Part shown: piece by piece, positions 43,689-52,484 of the stretch | Position numbering within the stretch: position 1 is the first letter of the stretch | Layout of the letters: each line of letters begins with the position of its first letter | NCBI GenBank assembly: GCA_033765235.1 | Contig: JANRIG010000023.1 | Span: 1-64,000, forward strand | From: JANRIG01 sp033765235 | GTDB lineage: Bacteria > Bacteroidota > Bacteroidia > Cytophagales > UBA9547 | Direction of reading: 5' to 3' | Length of the DNA: 64,000 bases | Notes under the pieces: model-generated | Seen by the model: the letters and a program-made list of their open reading frames with translations, nothing else | Database searches by the model: none | What the model was told of the DNA's origin: nothing | Position numbers and translations under genes: made by a program

Positions 43689-44726
43689 TTGAAATATTAT
43701 ACTCATTATCTTTGTGCTATGATAATATTGGTATTTGCATACTGCAATTCCAATAAGACAAATACCATCCCCAAAGATGCGCCTCCTGTAGAGGTAGGCA
43801 TCATGGTAGCACAAATGATATCATTCGACAAAATATATGAAGCATCAGGCAATGTTTTGCCACACGAATTTGTAAATATATTCCCCGAAACAGCAGGAAA
43901 ACTTACCTATCTGCAAATAGATGAGGGCAGCAGTGTGAGCCAAGGCACCATATTAGCAAAAATAAATAATGCAGAATTGGTGGCGCAGCTTTCGGCATTT
44001 CAATTGCAAGCAGATATATACACAAAAACCGAAGACAGGCTTCGTAAATTGCTGGATGTGAACGGGGTGAGCCAAGCAGAATACGATGAAGCACTTACCA
44101 AACTCAATACCGCCAAAGCTAATATCAAAGTAATAGAGGCACAAATAGAAAAAACAATCATCAGGGCACCATTTTCAGGAGTACTGGGGCTTCGTATGGT
44201 AAGCAACGGTGCCTATGTGAACCCTCAAACTCTACTTTGTACGCTACAAGAAACCTCTCACCTCAAAGTAGATTTTAATATCCCTCAAGAGTACGGTGGC
44301 AAACTCAAAAGAGGAAGTATAGTTTCTGTTATTTCACAAGACAAAGAATATAATGCCATTGTATATGCCTCTGAACCGGCAATTAACAGTAATACAGGGA
44401 ACCAAAAAATACGAGCAAAAATACAAGCTGATATCACACCGGGCTCTTATGCAAAAGTAAGACTGAAAGAAAAAACCAAAGGCATACTGGTGCCCACATA
44501 CGCCCTCATACCCGAAGCCACAGCCAATAAACTTGTGGTAATGAGAGGAGGCAAAGTAGCCTATGCCAAAGTAGCTACGGGCACAAGGCAAGCACAAAAT
44601 GTAGAAATAACATCGGGCATATTGCAGGGCGACACCGTGATAGTAGCAGGAGTGCTTTTTGTAAGACCTAATTCATCGGTCAAAATCAAAAAAGTAATGA
44701 AGTATAAAAATTATGTGTTAGAATAA
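43689..44726 (+). CDS. RND efflux periplasmic adaptor subunit
   Basis: 345 residues from TTG (an ATG at 43719 would shorten it by 10). The N-terminal membrane segment ends in AYCNSN, a likely lipoprotein Cys. Lipoyl-like halves (PETAGKLTYLQIDEGSSVSQG and IEKTIIRAPFSGVLGLRMV) flank a short helical hairpin, then a barrel domain. It joins the AcrB-like pump and TolC-like channel encoded next. Confidence 0.92.
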   Translation: MKYYTHYLCAMIILVFAYCNSNKTNTIPKDAPPVEVGIMVAQMISFDKIYEASGNVLPHEFVNIFPETAGKLTYLQIDEGSSVSQGTILAKINNAELVAQLSAFQLQADIYTKTEDRLRKLLDVNGVSQAEYDEALTKLNTAKANIKVIEAQIEKTIIRAPFSGVLGLRMVSNGAYVNPQTLLCTLQETSHLKVDFNIPQEYGGKLKRGSIVSVISQDKEYNAIVYASEPAINSNTGNQKIRAKIQADITPGSYAKVRLKEKTKGILVPTYALIPEATANKLVVMRGGKVAYAKVATGTRQAQNVEITSGILQGDTVIVAGVLFVRPNSSVKIKKVMKYKNYVLE

Positions 44727-44735
44727 ATACACCCC

Positions 44736-47700
44736 GTGAATATTTCAGAATTAGCGATAAAAAGACCCGTATTAGCTACGGTAGCCAATATTATTTTGAT
44801 ATTGTTCGGAATAATAGGCTTCACCTACTTAGGGGTACGTGAATATCCTGCTATAGACCCACCCATCATATCCGTAGCCACAGCTTATAGTGGGGCCAAT
44901 GCACAAATCATTGAAAGCCAGATCACTGAGCCAATAGAAAAAGCTGTAAACGGCATACCCGGCATAAAAAATATAGCATCGTCAAGTTCGGTAGGCAGCA
45001 GCAATATCACCATCGAATTTACCCTCGAAAGCAATCTTGACAATGCTGCCAATGATGTGCGCGACAAAGTAAGCCAGGCACTGAGAAGCCTGCCTCAAGA
45101 CTTGGAAGCACCCCCCATAGTGACCAAAGCAGATGCCAATAGTGACTTTATCATCATAATGGCAGTGCAAAGTCCTACAAAAGGGCTTTTGGAACTAAGC
45201 GACTTTGCTGAAAATGTGTTGCAAAGCAAGCTGCAAACCATACCTGAAGTGAGTAATGTAGCCATTTACGGACAAAAAAGACCCGCCATGAGGATTTGGC
45301 TATTGCCAGACCGCCTCAATGCATACTCCATAGCCGTGAACGATATCATTACCGCTCTTAACAAAGAAAATATAGAAATGCCCTCCGGCAAAATATATGG
45401 TAATAGTACAGAGCTCACCATACGCACACTCGGCAGATTTACCACCGAAGATGACTTTAGAAACCTGATTATAAAACAAGATAACAAAGGCATAGTGAAG
45501 CTGGGCGATGTGGCAAATGTAGAGATAGGACCTGAACAACTGGAGCAAAACTGGAAACTTAATATGCTGAGTGGAGTAGGCATTGGCATCATACCACAGC
45601 CCGGGGCTAACTATATAAAGATAGCTGATGAATTTTATAAAAGATTGAATGAAATGAACAAGACACTGGGCGATGAAATAAAACTAAAAGTACTGATAGA
45701 CACCACTGCCAAAGTCAGAAAATCTATCAAAGAAGTAGAAGAAACCATACTCATAGCATTTATATTGGTAGTGATAGTCATTTTTTTCTTTTTCAGAGAC
45801 TGGCTCATGGCTTTGCGCCCATTGATAGACATACCTATCTCACTCATATTCACCTTTTTTGTGATGTACATGGCAGGATTTTCTATCAATATGCTCACAC
45901 TGCTCGGCATAGTATTGGCTACAGGCTTGGTAGTGGATGATGGCATTGTGGTCACCGAAAACATATTTCGCAAAATAGAGTTGGGCATGCCTGTGAAAAA
46001 AGCTGCCATTGAGGGCAGCAAGGAAATATTTTTTGCCGTAATATCTACTTCTGTCACATTGGCCATAGTTTTTTTGCCTGTGATATTTATGCAAGGATTT
46101 TTAGGGAGCCTTTTCAAAGAATTTGCCATAGTGGTAGGCAGCGCAGTGCTCATATCTGCCTTTGTATCGCTCACCATTACCCCAGTGCTCAATGTAATAT
46201 TGCATAAGAATAATCACGGGCAGGGATGGCTGTACACCAAAACAGAACCTATGTTTGTAGGCATGGAATCAGGTTATTATCAGCTTTTGGCATGGTGCAT
46301 CAGGCGGCGTTGGATAGCGTGGATTATTTTAGCATTATGTATTTTATTAATAATATTATTAAGCAAAACACTCAAAAGTGAACTTGCTCCACTCGAAGAC
46401 AAAAGTACCATACGCTTTCAGATAGCAGGACCCGAAGGTGCATCATTTGACTATATGGTGAATAATGGCGACAAATTTTTGTCATACCTTATAGACTCAG
46501 TACCTGAGCGTGAGTTTGTATTTGGTGCCATACCCAACTTTTTTGGCACAAGTCTCAACTCCGGCTTTGCACGCATACAACTGATGCCAATAGCAGAGCG
46601 CAACCGCTCACAAAGCCAAATAGCCAAAGACCTGAATATGAAAGTATCCAAGTTCAGCAACTTGCGCATATTTGCTGTAGAAGAGCAAACTATAGCTGTA
46701 GGGCTTGGCACAAGAGGCTCGCTCCCGGTGCAATACATTATCCAAAATTTAGACTTTGATAAAATAAAAAATATTATACCCCAATTCATGGACTCTGTAA
46801 GGGCAAACAAAACCTTTGCAAACAGCGATGTAAACCTGAAATTTAACAAACCTCAACTTGACATCACCATAGACCGCATAAAGGCGCGTAGCTATGGTGT
46901 GAATATGGCAGATGTGTCTGCTGTCATTCAAAGCGCATTTAGTGGCAGGCGCATAGCCTACTATATGGCCAATGACAAACAGTACCCGGTGATAGCTCAA
47001 GTAGCCTTGCAAAACAGGCAGCAACCATCAGATATAGTCAACCTCTACGTGCGCAACAGCAGCGGCGAAAATATAGCATTGAGCAATATTATTTCTGTAC
47101 TAGAAAATGCAAGCCCACCTACTATATACCACTATAACCGGTACAAATCTGCCACTATTTCTGCATCATTGGCTGAGGGCAAAACCATAGGCGATGGTGT
47201 AGCTGCCATGCAAGAGATAGCAGGCAAGGTGCTTGACCCCTCATTTCAGACCTCGCTGTCAGGCCCATCGCGCGACTATGCGGAGAGCTCATCCAATATC
47301 GCATTTGCATTTATGCTCGCATTAGCCCTCATTTATTTGGTACTTGCAGCACAATTTGAGAGCTTTAGAGACCCATTTGTAATCATGCTCACTGTACCTT
47401 TGGCATTGGCAGGTGCACTCTTTAGCCTGTATATTTTCGGGCACACGCTCAATATATTCTCGCAAATAGGTATGATCATGCTCATAGGCTTGGTGACTAA
47501 AAATGGCATACTTATCGTAGACTTTGCCAATAGCATTCGCACACGGGGCTACTCTATGTATCACGCAGTAATACAGGCTTCTACACAGCGCCTCAGACCC
47601 ATACTCATGACCAGCTTAGCCACCTCACTGGGAGCACTGCCCATTGCCATTAACTTAGGAGCATCCTCTACCAGCCGCATACCACTGGGCATTGTGATAG

Positions 47701-47792
47701 TAGGAGGCATCATGTTTTCATTGATCCTTACCCTTATTGTAATTCCTATCATGTACACCTATATTTCTGTCAAAAAAAGCAAGCATAAGTGA
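44736..47792 (+). CDS. RND multidrug efflux permease (AcrB/MexB-like, HAE1)
   Basis: 1018 residues from a GTG start. RND features: KRPVLATVANIILILFG first span, periplasmic pore domains, and proton-relay Asp401-Asp402 in GLVVDDGIVVTEN; the second half repeats the pattern (GLVTKNGILIVDFAN). It expels amphiphilic compounds with proton uptake. Its TGA overlaps the next ATG. The cargo cannot be read from sequence. Confidence 0.95.
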   Translation: MNISELAIKRPVLATVANIILILFGIIGFTYLGVREYPAIDPPIISVATAYSGANAQIIESQITEPIEKAVNGIPGIKNIASSSSVGSSNITIEFTLESNLDNAANDVRDKVSQALRSLPQDLEAPPIVTKADANSDFIIIMAVQSPTKGLLELSDFAENVLQSKLQTIPEVSNVAIYGQKRPAMRIWLLPDRLNAYSIAVNDIITALNKENIEMPSGKIYGNSTELTIRTLGRFTTEDDFRNLIIKQDNKGIVKLGDVANVEIGPEQLEQNWKLNMLSGVGIGIIPQPGANYIKIADEFYKRLNEMNKTLGDEIKLKVLIDTTAKVRKSIKEVEETILIAFILVVIVIFFFFRDWLMALRPLIDIPISLIFTFFVMYMAGFSINMLTLLGIVLATGLVVDDGIVVTENIFRKIELGMPVKKAAIEGSKEIFFAVISTSVTLAIVFLPVIFMQGFLGSLFKEFAIVVGSAVLISAFVSLTITPVLNVILHKNNHGQGWLYTKTEPMFVGMESGYYQLLAWCIRRRWIAWIILALCILLIILLSKTLKSELAPLEDKSTIRFQIAGPEGASFDYMVNNGDKFLSYLIDSVPEREFVFGAIPNFFGTSLNSGFARIQLMPIAERNRSQSQIAKDLNMKVSKFSNLRIFAVEEQTIAVGLGTRGSLPVQYIIQNLDFDKIKNIIPQFMDSVRANKTFANSDVNLKFNKPQLDITIDRIKARSYGVNMADVSAVIQSAFSGRRIAYYMANDKQYPVIAQVALQNRQQPSDIVNLYVRNSSGENIALSNIISVLENASPPTIYHYNRYKSATISASLAEGKTIGDGVAAMQEIAGKVLDPSFQTSLSGPSRDYAESSSNIAFAFMLALALIYLVLAAQFESFRDPFVIMLTVPLALAGALFSLYIFGHTLNIFSQIGMIMLIGLVTKNGILIVDFANSIRTRGYSMYHAVIQASTQRLRPILMTSLATSLGALPIAINLGASSTSRIPLGIVIVGGIMFSLILTLIVIPIMYTYISVKKSKHK

Positions 47793-49105
47793 TGAAGTCA
47801 TTCATATTAGGACTCTATATTTTTTTTATATTATTAATACAAAATAATACCTATTGCCAAGATAGCCTTACCCTCAAAGATGCATTGGAAATAGCCTTGA
47901 AAAATAACTTTGACATAAAAATAGCAGGAAATATGGTACAAAGTGCCAAAATAAATAATAGCACCGGCAATGCAGGAGGGCTTCCGGGCGTAGCAGCCAC
48001 TGCTTCAGATAACCTGTCTTATACCAGTGTATATCAAGAGCTTGCCGATGGGCGCATAATAGAACGACCGCTAGCGCGTACTAACGCACTGAATGCAGGT
48101 GTGAATGCTATCTATGTACTATTCAACGGTTTCAAATTTTATGCCACCAAAAAGAGACTTGCCGAGTTGCAAAAGCAAAGCGAATACAACCTCATAAACC
48201 AAATCAATAACACATGCGCGCAAGTGATAAATCAATATACATTAATAATCACACAGACACAATACCTTGATGCCTTGAAAACCATCAAAGAACTTTCAGA
48301 AAAAAAAATTGACTTGGTAAAAACCAAAAAAAGCATAGGTATGGCCTCAGAGGCAGATATATTACAAGCCACCCTCGACCTTAATACATCATCACAAAAC
48401 TATAGTACCCAACAAATGACTGTGAAGCAGCACACGATTGACTTATTTACACTATTGCAATGGAAAGACTTTGCCAAATTGCCGGCCTTAAATGATAGCA
48501 TAACCATTGATACTACCCTCACCCTCGAAAAGGTGGATGAATATATAAAATCAAACCCCCAAATGCAGTATGCAGAACAACAAGTTGTTATTAACCAGCA
48601 AATTGTGAAAGAATTGGGCGCACAAAGGTTGCCATCGCTCAGGCTCAATGCAGGGGTGAATGTAACCAATATCAGCAATGAGGCAGGTATATTGCTGGTG
48701 CAGCAAGCAGTAGGTCCAAGTGTGGGAGCCTCGCTCAATATCCCTATATACTATGGAAAAAGCATGACAAATCAGCGCAAAACAGCAGAATTATCCACCG
48801 AAAATGCTGTATTGCAACGCCAAAATCTTGCGATAAGTTTACAATCTGGAGCACAAAAAACCTATGAAGCCTATCGCAATGCATTAAGCCAGATGACCGG
48901 GCAACTACAAACTGTAACATTGGCCAATAAATTATATAAACTCATGTATCAAAAATATGAGCTTAACCAAGCCACTTTTGTGGACATCAAAACTGCACAA
49001 TCTACCTATGAAAGTGCGCTTTTCAGATACTATCTCATCAGATACCAAGCAAAAATAGCTGAAACCGAACTAAAAAGATTATCGGGAGCTTGTCCTGAAT
49101 ATTAA
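47792..49105 (+). CDS. TolC family outer-membrane efflux channel
   Basis: 437 residues from the ATG at 47792 (TGATG overlap with the permease; a GTG three bases earlier is possible). Signal peptide to about YCQ, then two OEP repeats (SLTLKDALEIALKNN; QKYELNQATFVDIKTAQSTYE). Forms the outer-membrane tunnel of the tripartite pump. Confidence 0.93.
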   Translation: MKSFILGLYIFFILLIQNNTYCQDSLTLKDALEIALKNNFDIKIAGNMVQSAKINNSTGNAGGLPGVAATASDNLSYTSVYQELADGRIIERPLARTNALNAGVNAIYVLFNGFKFYATKKRLAELQKQSEYNLINQINNTCAQVINQYTLIITQTQYLDALKTIKELSEKKIDLVKTKKSIGMASEADILQATLDLNTSSQNYSTQQMTVKQHTIDLFTLLQWKDFAKLPALNDSITIDTTLTLEKVDEYIKSNPQMQYAEQQVVINQQIVKELGAQRLPSLRLNAGVNVTNISNEAGILLVQQAVGPSVGASLNIPIYYGKSMTNQRKTAELSTENAVLQRQNLAISLQSGAQKTYEAYRNALSQMTGQLQTVTLANKLYKLMYQKYELNQATFVDIKTAQSTYESALFRYYLIRYQAKIAETELKRLSGACPEY

Positions 49106-49119
49106 CCTCGAATGTATAT

Positions 49120-50235
49120 ATGCATATCCATAAACATATTTTTTACATCATTGTACAATTTACTCCGTTTATTAGCCAATATATCTACGCACAAGATGCA
49201 AAAATAAAAAAGTACAGTGTAGGAATAGACTACTATTGTGCAGGGCGTATGATGAGGTTCAATAGGGCATATGAAATGTCTGAGTTTTTGCCGGAGAATA
49301 TATATATGATAGAAGCCTCAGCCAAATATCATACACACGGTTCAAGACCTTGGCACAAATATTACGGATATCCCAACGTAGGCATATCCATGGGCTACAT
49401 AAATTTTATAAAAAAAGACATTGGCTATGCCATCATGCTCAATCCGTTTATTGAATTTTTCTTATACAGAGGGCGAATGTATGAGCTCACATTTACCCCA
49501 AGTTTTGGGCTGGCATACAACAGCAAATATTGGGACCGTGCTACCAACGATGCATACTCTGCCACCAGCACCCCTGTGACATCGAGCATATATTTTACAT
49601 TGAGTAATAATTTTAAAATAACAGACGCATGGTCAATACAAGCTAAATTTACATTCAGGCATTTTTCTAATGGCTCTATTGGCATACCAAATAATGGACT
49701 GAATTTTATTAATATAGGCTTTGGAGCATCCTATACTATTAGCCAAAATACACCCGTTACATATCTGACAAAAAGCGACACTTTGCCAAAAAAATATAAC
49801 ATGAACGTGGAAATAGCCATGGGTTACAAAGCCATAAAAGAAGCAGAAGTAGCCAAATATCTGATACTTAACCCCTCCATATATGTGAGCAGGTATATAT
49901 CCCACATTAGCAATCTTATGATTGGGGCAGATTTGTTATATGATGAGTCTTTTGTGGGAGAGTATCCGTTGAAACTCAAATACAATAAAGATCCTGCCGA
50001 AGTTATTAACTGGGCTTTGGCAGCTACTGTAGGGCATGAACTTAAAATAGGCAGGTATTCATATCTTACACAGGTGGCATATTATATGTATAAGCAAGAT
50101 TATTTTTATGAGCGATGGTATCATAGACATACTTCCAAAGTAATGATAAACAAGCATTTATACATCAAAGCATCCCTCAAAGTATATATAGGTGCCGCTG
50201 ATTTTTTTGACTATGGCGTAGGCTGGCGGTGGTAA
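49120..50235 (+). CDS. acyloxyacyl hydrolase / lipid A deacylase (PagL-like)
   Basis: 371 residues with a signal peptide (to about IYAQ) and an outer-membrane barrel. The PagL-type active-site strand is FRHFSNGSIGIPNNGLN (His181, Ser183). The position 14 residues after the His, where P. aeruginosa PagL has its Glu, reads Asn195. It is longer than PagL (about 150), with an extra C-terminal barrel-like half. It lies 14 bases after tolC, so it is probably part of the efflux operon. Confidence 0.75.
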   Translation: MHIHKHIFYIIVQFTPFISQYIYAQDAKIKKYSVGIDYYCAGRMMRFNRAYEMSEFLPENIYMIEASAKYHTHGSRPWHKYYGYPNVGISMGYINFIKKDIGYAIMLNPFIEFFLYRGRMYELTFTPSFGLAYNSKYWDRATNDAYSATSTPVTSSIYFTLSNNFKITDAWSIQAKFTFRHFSNGSIGIPNNGLNFINIGFGASYTISQNTPVTYLTKSDTLPKKYNMNVEIAMGYKAIKEAEVAKYLILNPSIYVSRYISHISNLMIGADLLYDESFVGEYPLKLKYNKDPAEVINWALAATVGHELKIGRYSYLTQVAYYMYKQDYFYERWYHRHTSKVMINKHLYIKASLKVYIGAADFFDYGVGWRW

Positions 50236-50274
50236 TGGTATTATAGCTGTAAATACTATGCGATACTGCCTATC

Positions 50275-50379
50275 GGTTTGTGAAGTTGGGGATTTGTGAG
50301 TTGTGAACTGTCAATATACCACTAATGTTGATGCGAGGCAAAAACTTGAAATGACCACTGAACCCCAATTTCACAAACC
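50275..50379. repeat. imperfect 17-bp inverted repeat at R-M island edge
   Basis: Left arm 50275-50291 (GGTTTGTGAAGTTGGGG) and right arm 50363-50379 (CCCCAATTTCACAAACC) pair at 16 of 17 positions around a 71-base loop. It fills the 176-base gap between two convergent stops. It could be a bidirectional terminator, a small mobile-element remnant or an insertion scar. Confidence 0.6.
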
Positions 50380-50411
50380 CGATGTTATCGGCTGTTCATT
50401 TTTCATTCGTT

Positions 50412-51194
50412 TTATGGTCTTGTGAATATTCCATTTGCGTTTATATTGTCTATTAGAAACTGTATTTCAATTGGTTTTTTCCAGTTTCTGTGTATCATTC
50501 TGTGGCAATTTGAACAAACTGGTGTCAAGTTAGTTACTGCTTGTTTCAAAGTGTTTTCAATGTCTTCGTCCTCGTATTTGAAAATTGGTTTTGTATGATG
50601 AATTTCAATAAAGCCTTTACCAATTTCTTGTCCATAAAAGTCGCCAAAATTAAAGGTGCAACAAGTGCAACTTATTCTGTCGTTTTTAGTGAAATGTTGA
50701 ATAGCATAATTGCGTAAAGTTGATGACCTTTCGTAAACTGCAACTTCTGTAAGTCGTTTTGTGCCTTCTTGAATAATTACGTTTTCGTCAAAGGTTTCTA
50801 TTTTCTTTTGATTCTTATTTTCTTCAACTTTTCTTAAATTTTCGGTTAGGTCTAAGTAAGTAAAGTCGTTTATGAGTAGATATTTTAAAATGTCTTGATT
50901 TTGATTTAAATGTGCTTTGCCGTCATTTGTAATTTCAAAATAACCCTGTCTTGCACCACCTTTATATTCAGCATAACCATATCTTTTAAAAGTGCTGTGT
51001 GCTTTTAAGTTTCTTACTTTTTGAGAAAATTTATCGTCTGCCCTGCCTGCTAAAATTTGTAAATCTTCTCCAACTGGTTTCATAATGTAACGGAGTTTTT
51101 GAATTAGCTCCGATGTTGTGATAATGCCACCATTTAAACTCATCAAATAAAGTGAAGGCAAAATAAGTTCAGTTTCAGTAATGCGTTTTGCCAT
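50412..51194 (-). CDS. HNH-type type II restriction endonuclease (putative)
   Basis: 260 residues. The N-terminal winged-helix resembles Mrr-N type DNA-binding modules (residues about 5-105). A C-terminal HNH nuclease has CTCC, FIEIHHTKPIF and CSNCHRMIHR (two zinc CxxC pairs, catalytic His-His). It begins in the stop of the adenine methylase (TAATG), which strongly suggests a restriction partner. The recognition site cannot be read. Confidence 0.82.
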   Translation of the reverse strand: MAKRITETELILPSLYLMSLNGGIITTSELIQKLRYIMKPVGEDLQILAGRADDKFSQKVRNLKAHSTFKRYGYAEYKGGARQGYFEITNDGKAHLNQNQDILKYLLINDFTYLDLTENLRKVEENKNQKKIETFDENVIIQEGTKRLTEVAVYERSSTLRNYAIQHFTKNDRISCTCCTFNFGDFYGQEIGKGFIEIHHTKPIFKYEDEDIENTLKQAVTNLTPVCSNCHRMIHRNWKKPIEIQFLIDNINANGIFTRP

Positions 51195-52393
51195 TAGTAG
51201 TTAGTAATTAAAAGGTGTTCTACGTTTTTGTCGTTACGATTCATAAAACTAACAAGGTAAGTTTTATCAAATGATTTTATGTTCAAACCTTTGTTGTCGT
51301 ATAAACTGTAAATAAAGTCCGTATTTTTAATTATCATCATCCATTTTGCTTTGCATTTTTTTGTTAAATAGTTTGCAAGCCTCACTTGGTCTGCTTTTGT
51401 AAACTCATTTTTTGTATAAGTACTAAACTCGCTGTCATAAGGAGGGTCAATAAAAATGAAGTCGTTTTTTGTTGGGATATATTTTTCAAAAAAATCTTCA
51501 AAATCCTTGTTTTCAATTATAGTTTTGTCAAGAAGAGATTTAAGTACTCTTGTTCGTAAATAATCCACTTTTTTTTGAAAGTTTTTACGATTGTATGCTA
51601 TTCCACCATAAGGTACATTAAAGTCGCCACTTGAATTGTAGCGAAACATCCCGCTGTATGCAAAATTGCGAATGAAGAGAAAAATTGCAGATTTAAAAGC
51701 GGAATTAAGTTTGTATTTCTCCGAGTTGTTGTAAAGATGTCGGAAGTGCATATAAAATGCACTCTTTAAAGCTGTTTCAATGTTGTCTAAAATGTCATTG
51801 TCTGGAAGCAAATTTTTTATTTGCTCTAACTCTTTCATTCGCTTTGATTTTCTAATTAGGTTGATTTTAATTTCCTTGATGAAATTTTCAATGTTGAAAT
51901 TGAAAATTACTGAAAACATACCATTGAATTGGTCTGCATTTTTAAGTATAAACTCAAATAAAATGTCCTTGAGTTTTGTGTCGTCAATTTCGTCTTGCGA
52001 ATATTGTTTGTAGGTGATAATGAAAAATTTTGAATTGTCTTGAATTACTGTTGTCAATAAGTCCCAATTATGAATTATTTCGTCAACGGCTTTGAAAAAC
52101 ACTTGTCTGTCACCGTTGGTAATACTGCGATACAAGCTAATTAATTCCTCAGATTTGTCGTTAATATAATAGTTGTCTGCCTGAACTGCTGTGTAAACTG
52201 CACCACCACCAACAAATGGCTCATAATAGTCTTGGAATTTGTCCGGAAGTTTAGGGATAATGTATTTAAGTTCTTGTTCTTTTCCGCCAGCCCATTTTAA
52301 AATTGGGTATAATTTTCTTGCAGCAACGTAGTTGCCAATTCTAATCTCAATTTGGTTGTATGTTGCTACTTGTTCTTGAACTAAATTATTCAT
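51194..52393 (-). CDS. DNA adenine N6-methyltransferase (Dam/D12 class)
   Basis: 399 residues. Motif order is that of D12 enzymes: KWAGGKEQEL (about 33), YEPFVGGGAVY (SAM site, about 57) and catalytic IDPPYDSEF (DPPY, about 318). It is longer than Dam (about 280) owing to an extra helical region at about 110-250, probably part of target recognition. It protects host DNA from the HNH nuclease encoded directly downstream. An exact TAnnTTTG box lies 4 bases before its ATG. Confidence 0.9.
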   Translation of the reverse strand: MNNLVQEQVATYNQIEIRIGNYVAARKLYPILKWAGGKEQELKYIIPKLPDKFQDYYEPFVGGGAVYTAVQADNYYINDKSEELISLYRSITNGDRQVFFKAVDEIIHNWDLLTTVIQDNSKFFIITYKQYSQDEIDDTKLKDILFEFILKNADQFNGMFSVIFNFNIENFIKEIKINLIRKSKRMKELEQIKNLLPDNDILDNIETALKSAFYMHFRHLYNNSEKYKLNSAFKSAIFLFIRNFAYSGMFRYNSSGDFNVPYGGIAYNRKNFQKKVDYLRTRVLKSLLDKTIIENKDFEDFFEKYIPTKNDFIFIDPPYDSEFSTYTKNEFTKADQVRLANYLTKKCKAKWMMIIKNTDFIYSLYDNKGLNIKSFDKTYLVSFMNRNDKNVEHLLITNY

Positions 52394-52397
52394 TTGT

Positions 52398-52405
52398 CAA
52401 ATATA
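52398..52405 (-). promoter_or_regulatory. TAnnTTTG promoter box 4 nt before R-M operon ATG
   Basis: The minus strand reads TATATTTG, then ACAA and the ATG at 52393. Predicted transcription start coincides with the start codon. A TTTG lies 25 bases upstream of the box. Confidence 0.55.
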
Positions 52406-52484
52406 AGATATGCAGACCTTTTTTAGTTATCAAAGTGCACAAAATTTTCAACAATGCAATTTCCCAAAGAATAGCGACATGCCA

